From: JANPJV01 sp031425695
GTDB taxonomy: Bacteria > Pseudomonadota > Gammaproteobacteria > Xanthomonadales > SZUA-5
Assembly: GCA_031425695.1 (NCBI GenBank)
Contig: JANPJV010000295.1
Span: 1 to 22,037, forward strand
DNA length: 22,037 bases
Direction: 5' to 3'
Shown here: piece by piece, positions 13,785 through 21,882 of the stretch
Layout: every line of letters begins with the position of its first letter
Numbering within the stretch: position 1 is the stretch's first letter
Made by a program: the position numbers and the translations under genes
Notes under the pieces: generated by a model
The model's input: only the letters and a program-made list of their open reading frames with translations
Databases searched by the model: none
What the model was told of the DNA's origin: nothing

Positions 13785-15299
13785 ATGACCACGATTCGCC
13801 AGGAAGATTTCATCCAGAGCGTCGCCGACGCACTGCAGTACATCAGCTATTACCATCCGGCGGACTACATCAGGAATCTTGCGCGTGCGTACGAGCGTGA
13901 GGAGTCGCCGGCGGCGAAGGACGCAATCGCGCAGATCCTGATCAATTCGCGCATGTGCGCGGAAGGGCATCGGCCGATCTGCCAGGACACCGGCATCGTC
14001 ACGGTTTTCCTCGAGATCGGCATGGACGTGCGCTGGGAGGTGACGCTGTCGGTCGAGGACATGGTCAACGCCGGCGTGCGCCGCGCCTACAACCACCCGG
14101 ACAACAAGCTACGTGCCTCGGTGCTGGCCGATCCGGCCGGCAAGCGGGTGAACACGCGCGACAACACCCCGGCCGTCGTCAACATGAAAGTGGTGCCCGG
14201 CAATACCGTCGATGTGATCGTTGCGGCCAAGGGTGGCGGTTCGGAGGCCAAGTCCAAGTTCGCGATGCTGAATCCGTCCGATTCGATCGTGGAATGGGTG
14301 CTGAAAACCGTGCCGACCATGGGCGCGGGCTGGTGTCCGCCGGGCATGCTCGGGATCGGCATCGGCGGCACCGCCGAAAAGGCGATGCTGCTGGCAAAAG
14401 AAGCATTGATGGAACCGATCGACATCCAGGACCTGATTGCTGCGGGCCCGAGCAACCGTGCGGAGGAACTGCGAATCGAGCTCTATGAAAAGGTCAATGC
14501 GTTGGGCATCGGCGCGCAGGGCCTGGGCGGGCTCACGACGGTGCTCGATATCAAGGTGAAGGATTTTCCGACACATGCGGCCAACTTGCCGGTGGCGATG
14601 ATCCCCAACTGTGCCGCGACCCGGCACGCCCACTTCACCCTGGATGGCTCCGGCCCGGTCGCCCTCGAACCGCCCTCGCTGTCAGATTGGCCCGAACTCA
14701 CGTACGACACCAGCAAGGGCCGCCGGGTCGATCTGGATGCGGTCACGCGCGAACAGGTCATCGAGTGGCAGCCCGGGGAAGTGCTGCTGCTCAACGGCAA
14801 GTTCCTGACCGGCCGCGACGCCGCGCACAAGCGCATCGCCGACATGCTCGGCCGCGGCGAGGCGCTGCCGGTCGATTTCAGCGGCCGTTTCATCTACTAC
14901 GTAGGGCCGGTCGACCCGGTGCGCGACGAAGTCATGGGTCCCGCCGGCCCGACCACCGCGACGCGCATGGACAAGTTCACCCGCATGATGCTCGAGCAGG
15001 CCGGCTTGCTCGGCATGGTCGGCAAGGCCGAGCGCGGCCCGCTCGCCATCGAGGCTATCCGCGACAACCAGGCCGTCTACCTGATGGCTGTCGGCGGCGC
15101 CGCATACCTCGTCTCCAAAGCCATCAAAGCCGCCCGCGTCGTCGCCTTTGAAGATCTCGGCATGGAAGCCATCTACGAATTCGAAGTGAAGGACATGCCC
15201 GTCACCGTGGCTGTCGACAGCCGCGGCACGTCCGTCCACGACACCGGCCCGCGCGAGTGGAAGGCGCGGATTGCGGGGATCCCGGTAGTAGTGGTGTAG
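13785..15299 (+). CDS. fumA: Fumarate hydratase, class I (4Fe-4S)
   Basis: 504 residues. Reversible hydration of fumarate to L-malate in the TCA cycle, cytoplasmic. The alpha part (1 to about 290) and the beta part (about 310-504) are fused as in FumA-type enzymes. Three cysteines in the right contexts can bind the oxygen-sensitive cluster: C66 in ICQDTG, C184 in WCPPGML, and C276 in NCAATRH; their spacing (118 and 92) closely follows the 119/94 of E. coli FumA. The beta part shows LTGRDAAHKRI, FIYYVGPVDPVRDEVMGPAGPTTATRMDKF-type motifs and ends FEDLGMEAIYEFEVKDMPV. The ribosome binding site is weak (AGAAG). A CCTCTCC-type inverted repeat begins 18 bases after the stop codon. The symbol fumA is by class; a genome may use fum or fumB. 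Confidence 0.95.
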   Translation: MTTIRQEDFIQSVADALQYISYYHPADYIRNLARAYEREESPAAKDAIAQILINSRMCAEGHRPICQDTGIVTVFLEIGMDVRWEVTLSVEDMVNAGVRRAYNHPDNKLRASVLADPAGKRVNTRDNTPAVVNMKVVPGNTVDVIVAAKGGGSEAKSKFAMLNPSDSIVEWVLKTVPTMGAGWCPPGMLGIGIGGTAEKAMLLAKEALMEPIDIQDLIAAGPSNRAEELRIELYEKVNALGIGAQGLGGLTTVLDIKVKDFPTHAANLPVAMIPNCAATRHAHFTLDGSGPVALEPPSLSDWPELTYDTSKGRRVDLDAVTREQVIEWQPGEVLLLNGKFLTGRDAAHKRIADMLGRGEALPVDFSGRFIYYVGPVDPVRDEVMGPAGPTTATRMDKFTRMMLEQAGLLGMVGKAERGPLAIEAIRDNQAVYLMAVGGAAYLVSKAIKAARVVAFEDLGMEAIYEFEVKDMPVTVAVDSRGTSVHDTGPREWKARIAGIPVVVV

Positions 15300-15317
15300 C
15301 GGCCAACCCTCAACTCT

Positions 15318-15497
15318 GATCCCCTCTCCAATGCTGTTTGGGAGAGGGGCAGGGCAGAGGGGCTTTCGCTTTCCGCGAATCGGACGGCGATCCCCTCTCC
15401 CATGCTTTTAGGGAGAGGGGCAGGGGAGAGCAGCTTTCGCTTTCCGCGAATCCGGGCGCCCTCTCCCCCAACCCCTCCCCAAAAGCATGGGAGAGGC
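15318..15497. repeat. CCTCTCC-family repeat cluster (two direct copies plus one inverted)
   Basis: Two direct copies begin GATCCCCTCTCC at 15318 and 15389 (71-bp period), each with an internal CCTCTCC...GGGAGAGGGG stem and a CTTTCGCTTTCCGCGAAT tail. A third copy is inverted (about 15461-15497). The same family, again with direct and inverted copies, occurs after mdh at 20390-20502. Placed 18 bases after the fumarase stop. Confidence 0.88.
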
Positions 15498-15617
15498 GAG
15501 CACCCCGTCGAGGACAGCAGTACGTAGCGCACGGCGCCCGAACGCGTCGCGCACTGCAGCCTGCATTCAGCATCGCTGATGCAGCTTCACGGTTCCATCC
15601 ACTGTGGGGTTCTTTCA

Positions 15618-16079
15618 ATGCGCTTAAAGGTCATTGCGGTACTGATCGCCTGCTCGGGCCTCGGCGCCTGCGTTTCGGGTCCCGGCTATTACGAAGACGA
15701 CGGCTATTACGCGGATCGTGGTTACGAGGATCGCGACTACGGCGACTGCCGTGAGTGCGGCCGGGTTGAGCGCATCGAGTGGGTGCGCGGCGGCAACCCC
15801 GAAACCAGCGGCGGTGGCGCACTGCTCGGCGCCATTGTCGGTGGCGCGCTTGGCAACACGGTGGGCCGCGGCGACGGACGCAGGGCGGCGACCATCGGTG
15901 GCGCCGTGATTGGCGGTGCGATCGGCAACGAAGTCGAAAAGAATGATCGCCGTCACGGCCGCGCCGAGATCACCGTGCGCATGGAGAACGGCGAGCGGGT
16001 GATCTTTGACGGCTCCCCGGACGAGCTGCGGGAAGGCGACGACGTGATCATCGTCGCCGGCGAGCCGAGACTGCGGTAG
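15618..16079 (+). CDS. Glycine-zipper (Rick_17kDa/SlyB-like) outer-membrane lipoprotein
   Basis: 153 residues from the ATG at 15618, which gives a lipoprotein signal MRLKVIAVLIACSGLGAC with lipobox LGAC and Cys18; an earlier in-frame start at 15579 would put 13 polar residues in front. A Tyr/Asp-rich linker (19-43) is followed by CRECGRVERIEWV (44-56), common in glycine-zipper 2TM proteins. The glycine zipper spans about 65-104 as two G-rich helices (GGALLGAIVGGALG and IGGAVIGGAIG). The C-terminal part (about 110-153) is a small beta domain. Such lipoproteins insert in or line the outer membrane; the exact job is unknown. The ribosome binding site is poor. A GTCCGGAC-type hairpin begins 17 bases after the stop. 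Confidence 0.88.
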   Translation: MRLKVIAVLIACSGLGACVSGPGYYEDDGYYADRGYEDRDYGDCRECGRVERIEWVRGGNPETSGGGALLGAIVGGALGNTVGRGDGRRAATIGGAVIGGAIGNEVEKNDRRHGRAEITVRMENGERVIFDGSPDELREGDDVIIVAGEPRLR

Positions 16080-16096
16080 AGCCCGATCGAAGGGTC

Positions 16097-16138
16097 GTGG
16101 GTCCGGGCCTTGGTGGGTCCGGACCTTGTCCGGACGCT
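16097..16138. repeat. GTGGGTCCGGAC direct repeat and hairpin
   Basis: GTGGGTCCGGGCCTTG (16097) and GTGGGTCCGGACCTTG (16113) are tandem 16-base units; GTCCGGAC recurs at 16117-16124 and 16128-16135, giving a hairpin. It resembles the GGTGGGTC..GCGGACGCTTTT repeats at 21883-22037 and may be a variant of the same family. Confidence 0.65.
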
Positions 16139-16236
16139 ATTTTCTTCAGTTTGCAGGAAGTTTGACGCTCAGAGTTTCAGCGTTCGGATAAGATCCGAAA
16201 CCACAAGAGCAAGATCGCCGGTCGCTTGAATCCGCT

Positions 16237-16267
16237 CCAATCTGCGCAAATCTGCGTAATCTGCGGA
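16237..16267. repeat. Short AATCTGCG tandem units
   Basis: TCTGCG recurs at 16241, 16251 and 16260 with a 9-10-base period, directly before the GTPase start. It looks like a remnant of a repeat rather than a promoter. Confidence 0.5.
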
Positions 16268-16296
16268 TATACGATTTTCGTTCTAGTGACCAAACA

Positions 16297-17580
16297 GTGC
16301 CCACTCCCCAGGATCGCCATCTCGCGCTCACCGTCGACAGCCTGCGGGCGCTCGTCGACGACCCGGCGTTGCCGGCCGAGGTGCGCCGCGCGCTGGAGCC
16401 CGAGTTCCGGCAGATCGAAAGCATGATCGCCAAGCTCGAACAAGGCGAGCTGCACGTTGCCGTCTTCGGGCGCGTCAGCGTCGGCAAGTCGGCGCTACTC
16501 AACGCGCTCCTGGGCGAGCCGCGCTTTACAGTCGGCGTTCTGCACGGCACCACCGTCAACCGCGAGAGCGCGAACTGGCAGCAGATTGCTGGTAGCGGCG
16601 TGCATTTGATCGATACCCCGGGAATCAACGAGGTCGACGGCCAGACTCGCGAGCGCATGGCTCGGGAAGTTGCCGGTCGCGCCGACTTGGTCATCTTCGT
16701 CGTCGATGGCGATCTCACCACGATCGAGGTCAGTGCGCTGCGCGAGCTGGCGGCAACGCGACGGCCGATGCTGCTGGTGCTCAACAAGGCCGACCGCTTC
16801 CTCAGCGCCGAACGCGATGCGCTCCTGAGCAGCCTGCGCGCGCACGCGGCCGGCATCGTGCGACCCGAACATGTGCTCAGCGCGAGCGCGCTGCCGGCGC
16901 CGCAACGCGTGATCCGCATCGACGCCGCCGGTCGCGAGAGCGAGTCGATCGAGACGCCGGCGGCCAACATCGAGGCTTTGCGCAAGACCATTTTCGACGT
17001 GCTTGCGGGCGAGGGCAAGACGCTGTCGGCACTCAACGCCGGGCTTTTCGCCGGGCGCTTGAGCGACGAGCTTGGTCGTCGCCTCACAGAAGTGCGCAGC
17101 GACGTCGCCGACCAGCTGATCCGCAACTACGCGCTCGGCAAGGGCGTTGCCGTTGGATTGAATCCGGTGCCCCTGGCCGATCTGGCGGCCGCCGTCGGGC
17201 TCGATATCGCGTTGATCATGCACCTCGGCCATCTCTATGGCCTGCCGCTCACCAAGGCCGAGGCCGGCGAGCTGGTGCTCAAGATCGCCGGCCAGATTGC
17301 CGCGCTCATGGGCGCCATCTGGGGCGTCAACGTACTCGCCAGCGCGCTCAAGGGCATCAGCGCTGGCCTCTCCACGATGCTGACCGCCGGTGCCCAGGGC
17401 GGTCTCGCATATTTCGCCACCTACCTTACCGGCCGCGCCGCCCAGGCCTACCTCGCCAACGGCAAGAGCTGGGGAACCCGCGGCCCCAAACGCGTCGTCG
17501 AGGACATCCTCCAAAGCCTCGACCGCGACTCCATCCTCCGCGACGCCCGGACCGAGATCCTGGCCAAGCTGCGGGGGTGA
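16297..17580 (+). CDS. Era-like GTPase with DUF697-type membrane domain
   Basis: 427 residues. The GTG at 16297 has no good ribosome binding site and the next Met is residue 43, just before the G domain; the start is therefore uncertain. GTP-binding motifs: G1 GRVSVGKS (58-65), a G2-region threonine in HGTT (83-86), G3 DTPG (106-109), G4 NKAD (163-166). After the G domain (to about 240) a hydrophobic Ala/Gly/Leu-rich region (about 270-385; ALGKGVAVGLNPVPLADLAA, LVLKIAGQIAALMGAIWGVN) fits the DUF697 domain, which binds or spans the membrane. Related proteins include YcjF/YcjX neighbours and other uncharacterised Era-like GTPases. Role unknown; envelope or membrane remodelling is a guess. Downstream repeat element begins about 20 bases after the stop. 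Confidence 0.85.
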   Translation: MPTPQDRHLALTVDSLRALVDDPALPAEVRRALEPEFRQIESMIAKLEQGELHVAVFGRVSVGKSALLNALLGEPRFTVGVLHGTTVNRESANWQQIAGSGVHLIDTPGINEVDGQTRERMAREVAGRADLVIFVVDGDLTTIEVSALRELAATRRPMLLVLNKADRFLSAERDALLSSLRAHAAGIVRPEHVLSASALPAPQRVIRIDAAGRESESIETPAANIEALRKTIFDVLAGEGKTLSALNAGLFAGRLSDELGRRLTEVRSDVADQLIRNYALGKGVAVGLNPVPLADLAAAVGLDIALIMHLGHLYGLPLTKAEAGELVLKIAGQIAALMGAIWGVNVLASALKGISAGLSTMLTAGAQGGLAYFATYLTGRAAQAYLANGKSWGTRGPKRVVEDILQSLDRDSILRDARTEILAKLRG

Positions 17581-17607
17581 GCCAGAGATGCTCGACTTTT
17601 ATTTTTC

Positions 17608-17721
17608 GACGCAAAAGTACGCAAGAGAGAGCGCAGAAGGACGCGAAGAGAGCAAATATTCGGAAATGCGCTCCATGGCCTTTCTTGCGTCCCTTTGCTC
17701 CCTTTGCGTTCCTTTGCGTCA
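17608..17721. repeat. Long imperfect inverted repeat, GACGCAAAGGAACGC family (copy 2)
   Basis: Left arm about 17608-17655, right arm about 17675-17721. The reverse complement of its right arm matches the left arm of the 13596-13699 element with only 2 differences in about 36 bases. It begins about 20-28 bases after the GTPase stop codon. Confidence 0.82.
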
Positions 17722-17817
17722 ATAGCTCTTCAGGTTTAGTCGGGCGACTCGACCGGCCTGCGACCGACCCGCGACCGCGTGTATCCTTGCGGGCTGATTG
17801 AAGCTCAAGGGTGGGTG

Positions 17818-19017
17818 ATGGCGAAGTTGGCGGCGCGGATGGGGCGGGCGGTTCCGAGTGCGATCATGAAGGTGGCCGAGAAGGCCAAGGCGCTCAAGTC
17901 CCAGGGGCGCGACATCATCAGTTTTTCGATCGGCGTGCCCAATTTCCTGCCGGGCGAGCATGTCTACCAGGCGGCGCGCGACTCCTTGTCGACCGATTCG
18001 GGGCAGTACGGCTCCAACCGCGGTCCGGAAGCGCTGCTCGACGCCTTTCTCGTGCACTTCGAACGCAATGGCTTCACCGGCTTCGAGCGCAAGCATCTGT
18101 GCGTCGGCGTCGGTGCCAAGCACGTCATCTTCAATGTGCTCTACGCCATCCTTGGCGAGGGTGACGAGATCATCCTGCCGACGCCGTACTGGACCAGCCA
18201 CATCGACATCGCGCGGATCCTGGGCGCCGAGATCAAGCTCGCGCAATGTGGTGCCGCGCAGGACTACAAATTGCAGCCGGCGCAGCTCGATGCGCTGATC
18301 ACCCCGCGCACGAAACTGATCGTCTTCAACAACCCGAACAACCCGACCGGCATGGTCTACACCGAGGCGGAGATCCGCACCCTCGGCGACGTGCTGGTCA
18401 AGCATCCGGACTTGTGGATCCTGTCCGACGACATCTACAACCAGATGATCTTCGACGGCCTCGGCTGGCACCACCTGCTGAAGACCCATCCGCAACTGCG
18501 CGACCGCATGATCGTGCTCGATTCGCTGTCAAAGACCTACGGCATGCCAGGTTGGCGCGTCGGCGTGGCCGCGGCGCCTGCGGAGCTCGCCCAGGCGCTG
18601 GTCAACCTCAACTCGAATCACATCACCAACCTGCCGGAAGTCGTCTGTGCGGCGGCAGTCGCCGCGCTCACTGGCCCACAGGACATCCCCAAGCGCATGT
18701 GTGCCGAGTTCGCGATCAAGCGCGACGAGGTAATGGCCACGTTCGCCCGCATCCCCGGCTTGAGCTGCCCGCGTCCGCAGGGTGCCTTCTACGCATTTCC
18801 CGACATCTCCTTCGCCTTCGGCAAGCGCCATGGCGCGGTCGAGATCAAGGACGACGTCGATTTCTGCAATGCGCTGCTGGAAGCCAAGGGCGTCGCCTGC
18901 GTGCCGGGCGTTGCTTTTGGCGAGCCGAATGGCCTGCGAATTTCATATACCTGCAAGGCGGCTGAGCTGACCGAGGGCCTGGCTCGCTTCGAGGCCTTCT
19001 GCAACGAGCTCGTGTAA
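17818..19017 (+). CDS. Class I/II PLP aminotransferase (aspartate-aminotransferase-like)
   Basis: 399 residues from the ATG at 17818 (AAGG 7 bases upstream); the GTG at 17779 would add 13 residues without support. PLP-binding features: substrate/cofactor segment SNRGPEALLDAF, NNPNNPTG (171-178), DDIY (204-207), Schiff-base lysine K239 in SLSKTYGMPGWR, phosphate-contact R247, and carboxylate-binding R374 in NGLRISYT. Fold type I, cytoplasmic. The likely reaction is transamination between an amino acid and 2-oxoglutarate or oxaloacetate. Its position next to malate dehydrogenase supports aspartate/oxaloacetate exchange, but substrate cannot be fixed from sequence; aromatic or arginine/pyruvate transaminases have the same motifs. 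The stop overlaps the next start as TAATG. Confidence 0.9.
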   Translation: MAKLAARMGRAVPSAIMKVAEKAKALKSQGRDIISFSIGVPNFLPGEHVYQAARDSLSTDSGQYGSNRGPEALLDAFLVHFERNGFTGFERKHLCVGVGAKHVIFNVLYAILGEGDEIILPTPYWTSHIDIARILGAEIKLAQCGAAQDYKLQPAQLDALITPRTKLIVFNNPNNPTGMVYTEAEIRTLGDVLVKHPDLWILSDDIYNQMIFDGLGWHHLLKTHPQLRDRMIVLDSLSKTYGMPGWRVGVAAAPAELAQALVNLNSNHITNLPEVVCAAAVAALTGPQDIPKRMCAEFAIKRDEVMATFARIPGLSCPRPQGAFYAFPDISFAFGKRHGAVEIKDDVDFCNALLEAKGVACVPGVAFGEPNGLRISYTCKAAELTEGLARFEAFCNELV

Positions 19018-19370
19018 TGGGACGGATTCTGCTGATCCTGGTATGCGTGGCCGCAGCGTGGCAAATTTTCGGGACGCGTGAAGTCGCTGCGGGCGATCCG
19101 CGCCTGAAAACGGGAACCAACGGCGTCGTAATGCTCTCTGCGGAGTGGTGCGGTTACTGCGATGCGTTGCGCGCCGATCTCAAGCGCAGCGGCGCCAAGT
19201 TTCGCGAGCTGGATGTCGAGAGCGATGCCGAAGGCGTCGCCGCATGGGACGCGTTCGGTGCCAATGGCGTACCGATCACCATCGTCGGCCAGCGCGTCGT
19301 GCATGGCTACGATCCGGAAACCATCAAGCGCCTGATGACTGTCGCCGGCCACCGCCTGGCCAAGAATTGA
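19017..19370 (+). CDS. Membrane-anchored glutaredoxin/thioredoxin-like protein
   Basis: 117 residues. The start codon shares one base with the stop of the aminotransferase gene (TAATG), so translation is probably coupled. An N-terminal hydrophobic segment (about residues 3-18, RILLILVCVAAAWQIF) is a signal anchor or signal peptide. The glutaredoxin-like domain has the redox pair WCGYC (C45, C48), strand FRELDV, cis-proline P86 in NGVPITIVG, and GYD, as in GrxC-like proteins. It probably reduces or transfers disulfides at the membrane; orientation is uncertain. Having an anchored redox protein inserted between two cytoplasmic metabolic enzymes is unusual. The partner protein is unknown. Confidence 0.88.
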   Translation: MGRILLILVCVAAAWQIFGTREVAAGDPRLKTGTNGVVMLSAEWCGYCDALRADLKRSGAKFRELDVESDAEGVAAWDAFGANGVPITIVGQRVVHGYDPETIKRLMTVAGHRLAKN

Positions 19371-19398
19371 TCACTTTCCACCTCTTGAGGAACGCACC

Positions 19399-20385
19399 AT
19401 GAAAGCACCCGTCCGTGTCGTCGTCACCGGTGCCGCCGGCCAGATTGGTTACGCGCTGCTCTTCCGCATCGCCTCGGGCGAAATGCTCGGTCCGGAGCAA
19501 CCGGTGATCCTGCATCTCCTGGAAATCACGCCGGCCCTGCCGCAGCTCGGCGGTGTCGTCATGGAGCTCAAGGATTGCGCGTTCCCGCTGCTGCATGGGG
19601 TGGTGCAGACGGACGACCCGAATGTCGCCTTCAAGGATGCCGACTACGCGCTGCTGGTCGGCGCGCGCCCGCGCGGCCCCGGCATGGAACGCAAGGACCT
19701 GCTCGAAGCCAATGCCGCGATCTTCTCGGTGCAGGGCAAGGCCATGGATGCGCACGCCAGCCGCGGCATCAAGGTGCTGGTGGTCGGTAATCCGGCCAAC
19801 ACCAACGCACTGATCGCGCAGCAGAACGCCCCCAGCATCAATCCGAAGCAGTTCACCGCGATGATGCGGCTCGACCACAACCGCGCCATCAGCCAGCTCG
19901 CGGAAAAGACCGATGCGCTCAACACCGACATCAGCAAAATGATTGTCTGGGGCAACCATTCGGCAACCCAGTATCCCGACATCCACCACGCCACCGTCAA
20001 AGGGCAGGGTGCATCCGGCCAGGTCGATTCCGCGTGGTATCGCGAGACCTTCATCCCGACCGTCCAGCAGCGCGGCGCCGCCATCATCAAGGCACGTGGC
20101 GCTTCGTCCGCCGCCTCCGCCGCCGGGGCTGCGATCGACCATATGCGCGACTGGGCGCTCGGCACCGCGGAAGGCGACTGGACCACGATGGCCGTGCAGT
20201 CCGACGGCAGCTACGACATCGCGCCCGGCATCCTTTATGGCTACCCGGTCACCTGCAAGAACGGCGAATACACCATCGTCCAGAACCTCTCCGTCGACGA
20301 TTTCTCCCGCGCCCGCATGAGCGCCACCGAGAAAGAGCTCCGCGAGGAACGCGCGGCGGTGGAGCATCTGTTTCCGAAGGGCTGA
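19399..20385 (+). CDS. mdh: Malate dehydrogenase
   Basis: 328 residues. Oxidises malate to oxaloacetate with NAD+ in the TCA cycle, cytoplasmic. GAGGAA lies 6 bases before the ATG. The nucleotide loop TGAAGQIG (10-17), E42 at the end of the second strand (NAD preference), substrate-binding R92 and R98 in GARPRGPGMERKD, D159 and R162 in RLDHNRA, and catalytic H187 in WGNHSATQYPD are all present. The length and motifs match the MDH type 2 (cytosolic-like) group. It starts 28 bases after the glutaredoxin-like gene, so the three genes from 17818 may form one operon. A CCTCTCC-family inverted repeat begins 4 bases after the stop codon. Confidence 0.97.
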   Translation: MKAPVRVVVTGAAGQIGYALLFRIASGEMLGPEQPVILHLLEITPALPQLGGVVMELKDCAFPLLHGVVQTDDPNVAFKDADYALLVGARPRGPGMERKDLLEANAAIFSVQGKAMDAHASRGIKVLVVGNPANTNALIAQQNAPSINPKQFTAMMRLDHNRAISQLAEKTDALNTDISKMIVWGNHSATQYPDIHHATVKGQGASGQVDSAWYRETFIPTVQQRGAAIIKARGASSAASAAGAAIDHMRDWALGTAEGDWTTMAVQSDGSYDIAPGILYGYPVTCKNGEYTIVQNLSVDDFSRARMSATEKELREERAAVEHLFPKG

Positions 20386-20389
20386 GCTT

Positions 20390-20502
20390 GATCCCTCTCC
20401 CATGCTTCTGGGGAGAGGGGAGGGGAGAGGGCGCTTTTTCGCTTTCTGAATGAACAAAGCCCCTCTCCCCCAGCCCCTCTCCCCAAGAGCACGGGAGAGG
20501 GG
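20390..20502. repeat. CCTCTCC-family inverted repeat after mdh
   Basis: A left unit (20390-20451, starting GATCCCTCTCCCATGC and carrying CTTTTTCGCTTTCTGAAT) and an inverted unit (20460-20502) pair over about 43 bases. Same family as 15318-15497 after fumarase. Confidence 0.88.
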
Positions 20503-20582
20503 AGCAGTCGATTTTTCGCCGTCATTCCTTTGACCCTGCTTCTCGTGTAGTACCCACGAATCAACAGCGAGACACCCCGAGC

Positions 20583-20993
20583 ATGGCTGACAATTTTTTC
20601 ATTGCGCTGGAACAGAACCTGGATGAGATCGACATCATGCCGGCCGGCAAGGCGCTGGCGAAGATGATGGATCGCATTGACGAGATCACCGACGAGATCG
20701 GGGTTACGCGCCTCGGCGACTTCATTGCGGGCGGCGATTCGGAAGACCTGTCCGAGCTGGTCGAACAGGAAGGCTGGGACCTTGGCGGTTTCGGGCCGAG
20801 CACCGGGGGTGCGCAGTGGTTCGATGCCTCCGATGGGCTCGACACCGTGCGTGCGGTCGCCGGCTACATCGAATCCGATCCGGACTCGATCAAGCGCGCC
20901 AAGACGCTGCTCGAAGAGCTCAAGGAGTTCGAAAACGTGCTCGAGATCGCGCACACGCACAACGTGCGCTTCCGCCTCGAAGAGGATTCCTGA
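20583..20993 (+). CDS. Acidic protein, family not recognised
   Basis: 136 residues, strongly acidic (many Asp and Glu) and mostly helical by pattern. No signal peptide or membrane segment; cytoplasmic. Notable stretches are NLDEIDIMPAGKALAKMMD, SEDLSELVEQEGWDLGG, and a helical tail LLEELKEFENVLEIAH. I know no domain name for it. The ribosome binding site is weak. The gene ends 1 base before the prpB start and the prpB ribosome binding site lies inside its last codons, so the two are almost certainly coupled. This suggests a link with PrpB or the methylcitrate cycle (accessory or stabilising protein), but that is inference from position only. Codon use is like its neighbours, with no sign of recent transfer. 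Confidence 0.85.
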   Translation: MADNFFIALEQNLDEIDIMPAGKALAKMMDRIDEITDEIGVTRLGDFIAGGDSEDLSELVEQEGWDLGGFGPSTGGAQWFDASDGLDTVRAVAGYIESDPDSIKRAKTLLEELKEFENVLEIAHTHNVRFRLEEDS

Positions 20994-20994
20994 C

Positions 20995-21870
20995 ATGCAC
21001 GTTTCAGCAGGGGCGCGCCTGCGCGCGGCAATGCAGCTGGAGAAACCGCTGCAACTGCCGGGCGTGATCAATGCCTACGCGGCGTTGCAGGCCGAGGACG
21101 CCGGATTCAATGCGCTGTACGTATCCGGCGCCGGCATCGCGAATGCGAGCTACGGCCTGCCGGACCTCGGCATGACCAGCCTGGATAATGTCTGTGAGGA
21201 CATCCGGCGCATCTCCGGCGCCACCCAGCTGCCGTTGCTGGTCGACGCCGACACCGGCTGGGGCGCGGTCTTCAACATCCAGCGGACCGTGCGTGAATTC
21301 ATTCGTGCGGGCGCCGCTGCGTGCCATATCGAAGACCAGGTGCAGGCGAAGCGCTGCGGCCATCGTCCCGGCAAGGCCATCGTCGCGAAGGAAGATTTCG
21401 CCGACCGCATCCGCGCTGCCGTCGACGGACGCATCGATGAGAATTTCATGATCGTCGCGCGCACCGATGCGCTCGCGGTCGAAGGCATCGATTCGGCCAT
21501 CGAGCGCGCCGTGCTCGCGCAAGACGCGGGTGCCGACGTGATCTTCGCCGAGGCCTGCACCACATTAAGCGAGTACGAACGCTTCCTCGCGGCCCTGCGC
21601 ATCCCGGTGCTCGCCAACCTCACCGAATTCGGCAAGACCCCGTATTTCACCGTCGACGAGCTCGGCGCGATCGGCGTCTCCATGATCATCTACCCGCTCT
21701 CCGCTTTCCGCGCCATGGCCAAGGCCGCCGAAGGCATCTACGCCACCATCCGCAACGAGCGCACACAGAAGAGCGTCGTCGACCGCATGCAGACCAGGAG
21801 CGAGCTCTACGACGTGCTCGGATACCACGTGTACGAGCAGAAGCTGGATAGCTTGTTCGGGAAGGAGTGA
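20995..21870 (+). CDS. prpB: 2-methylisocitrate lyase
   Basis: 291 residues. Cleaves 2-methylisocitrate to pyruvate and succinate in the methylcitrate cycle for propionyl-CoA use; Mg2+-dependent, cytoplasmic. The ATG at 20995 has AGAGGA about 8 bases upstream, inside the preceding gene. Metal-binding VDAD (83-86), HIEDQ (111-115) and the catalytic KRCGHRP (119-125, C121) are intact, followed by ARTDALAVEG and ANLTEFGKTPYFT. The C-terminus TQKSVVDRMQTRSELYD..YEQKLDSLF aligns with E. coli PrpB throughout, distinguishing it from isocitrate lyase. prpC or acnD would be expected nearby, but the window ends before any downstream gene. Confidence 0.97.
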   Translation: MHVSAGARLRAAMQLEKPLQLPGVINAYAALQAEDAGFNALYVSGAGIANASYGLPDLGMTSLDNVCEDIRRISGATQLPLLVDADTGWGAVFNIQRTVREFIRAGAAACHIEDQVQAKRCGHRPGKAIVAKEDFADRIRAAVDGRIDENFMIVARTDALAVEGIDSAIERAVLAQDAGADVIFAEACTTLSEYERFLAALRIPVLANLTEFGKTPYFTVDELGAIGVSMIIYPLSAFRAMAKAAEGIYATIRNERTQKSVVDRMQTRSELYDVLGYHVYEQKLDSLFGKE

Positions 21871-21882
21871 GGCGAGAGGCTT

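Noticed and set aside
20677..20994. 106-codon extension of prpB
   Set aside because: It overlaps the acidic protein gene in another frame; PrpB homology begins at 20995 with a ribosome binding site.
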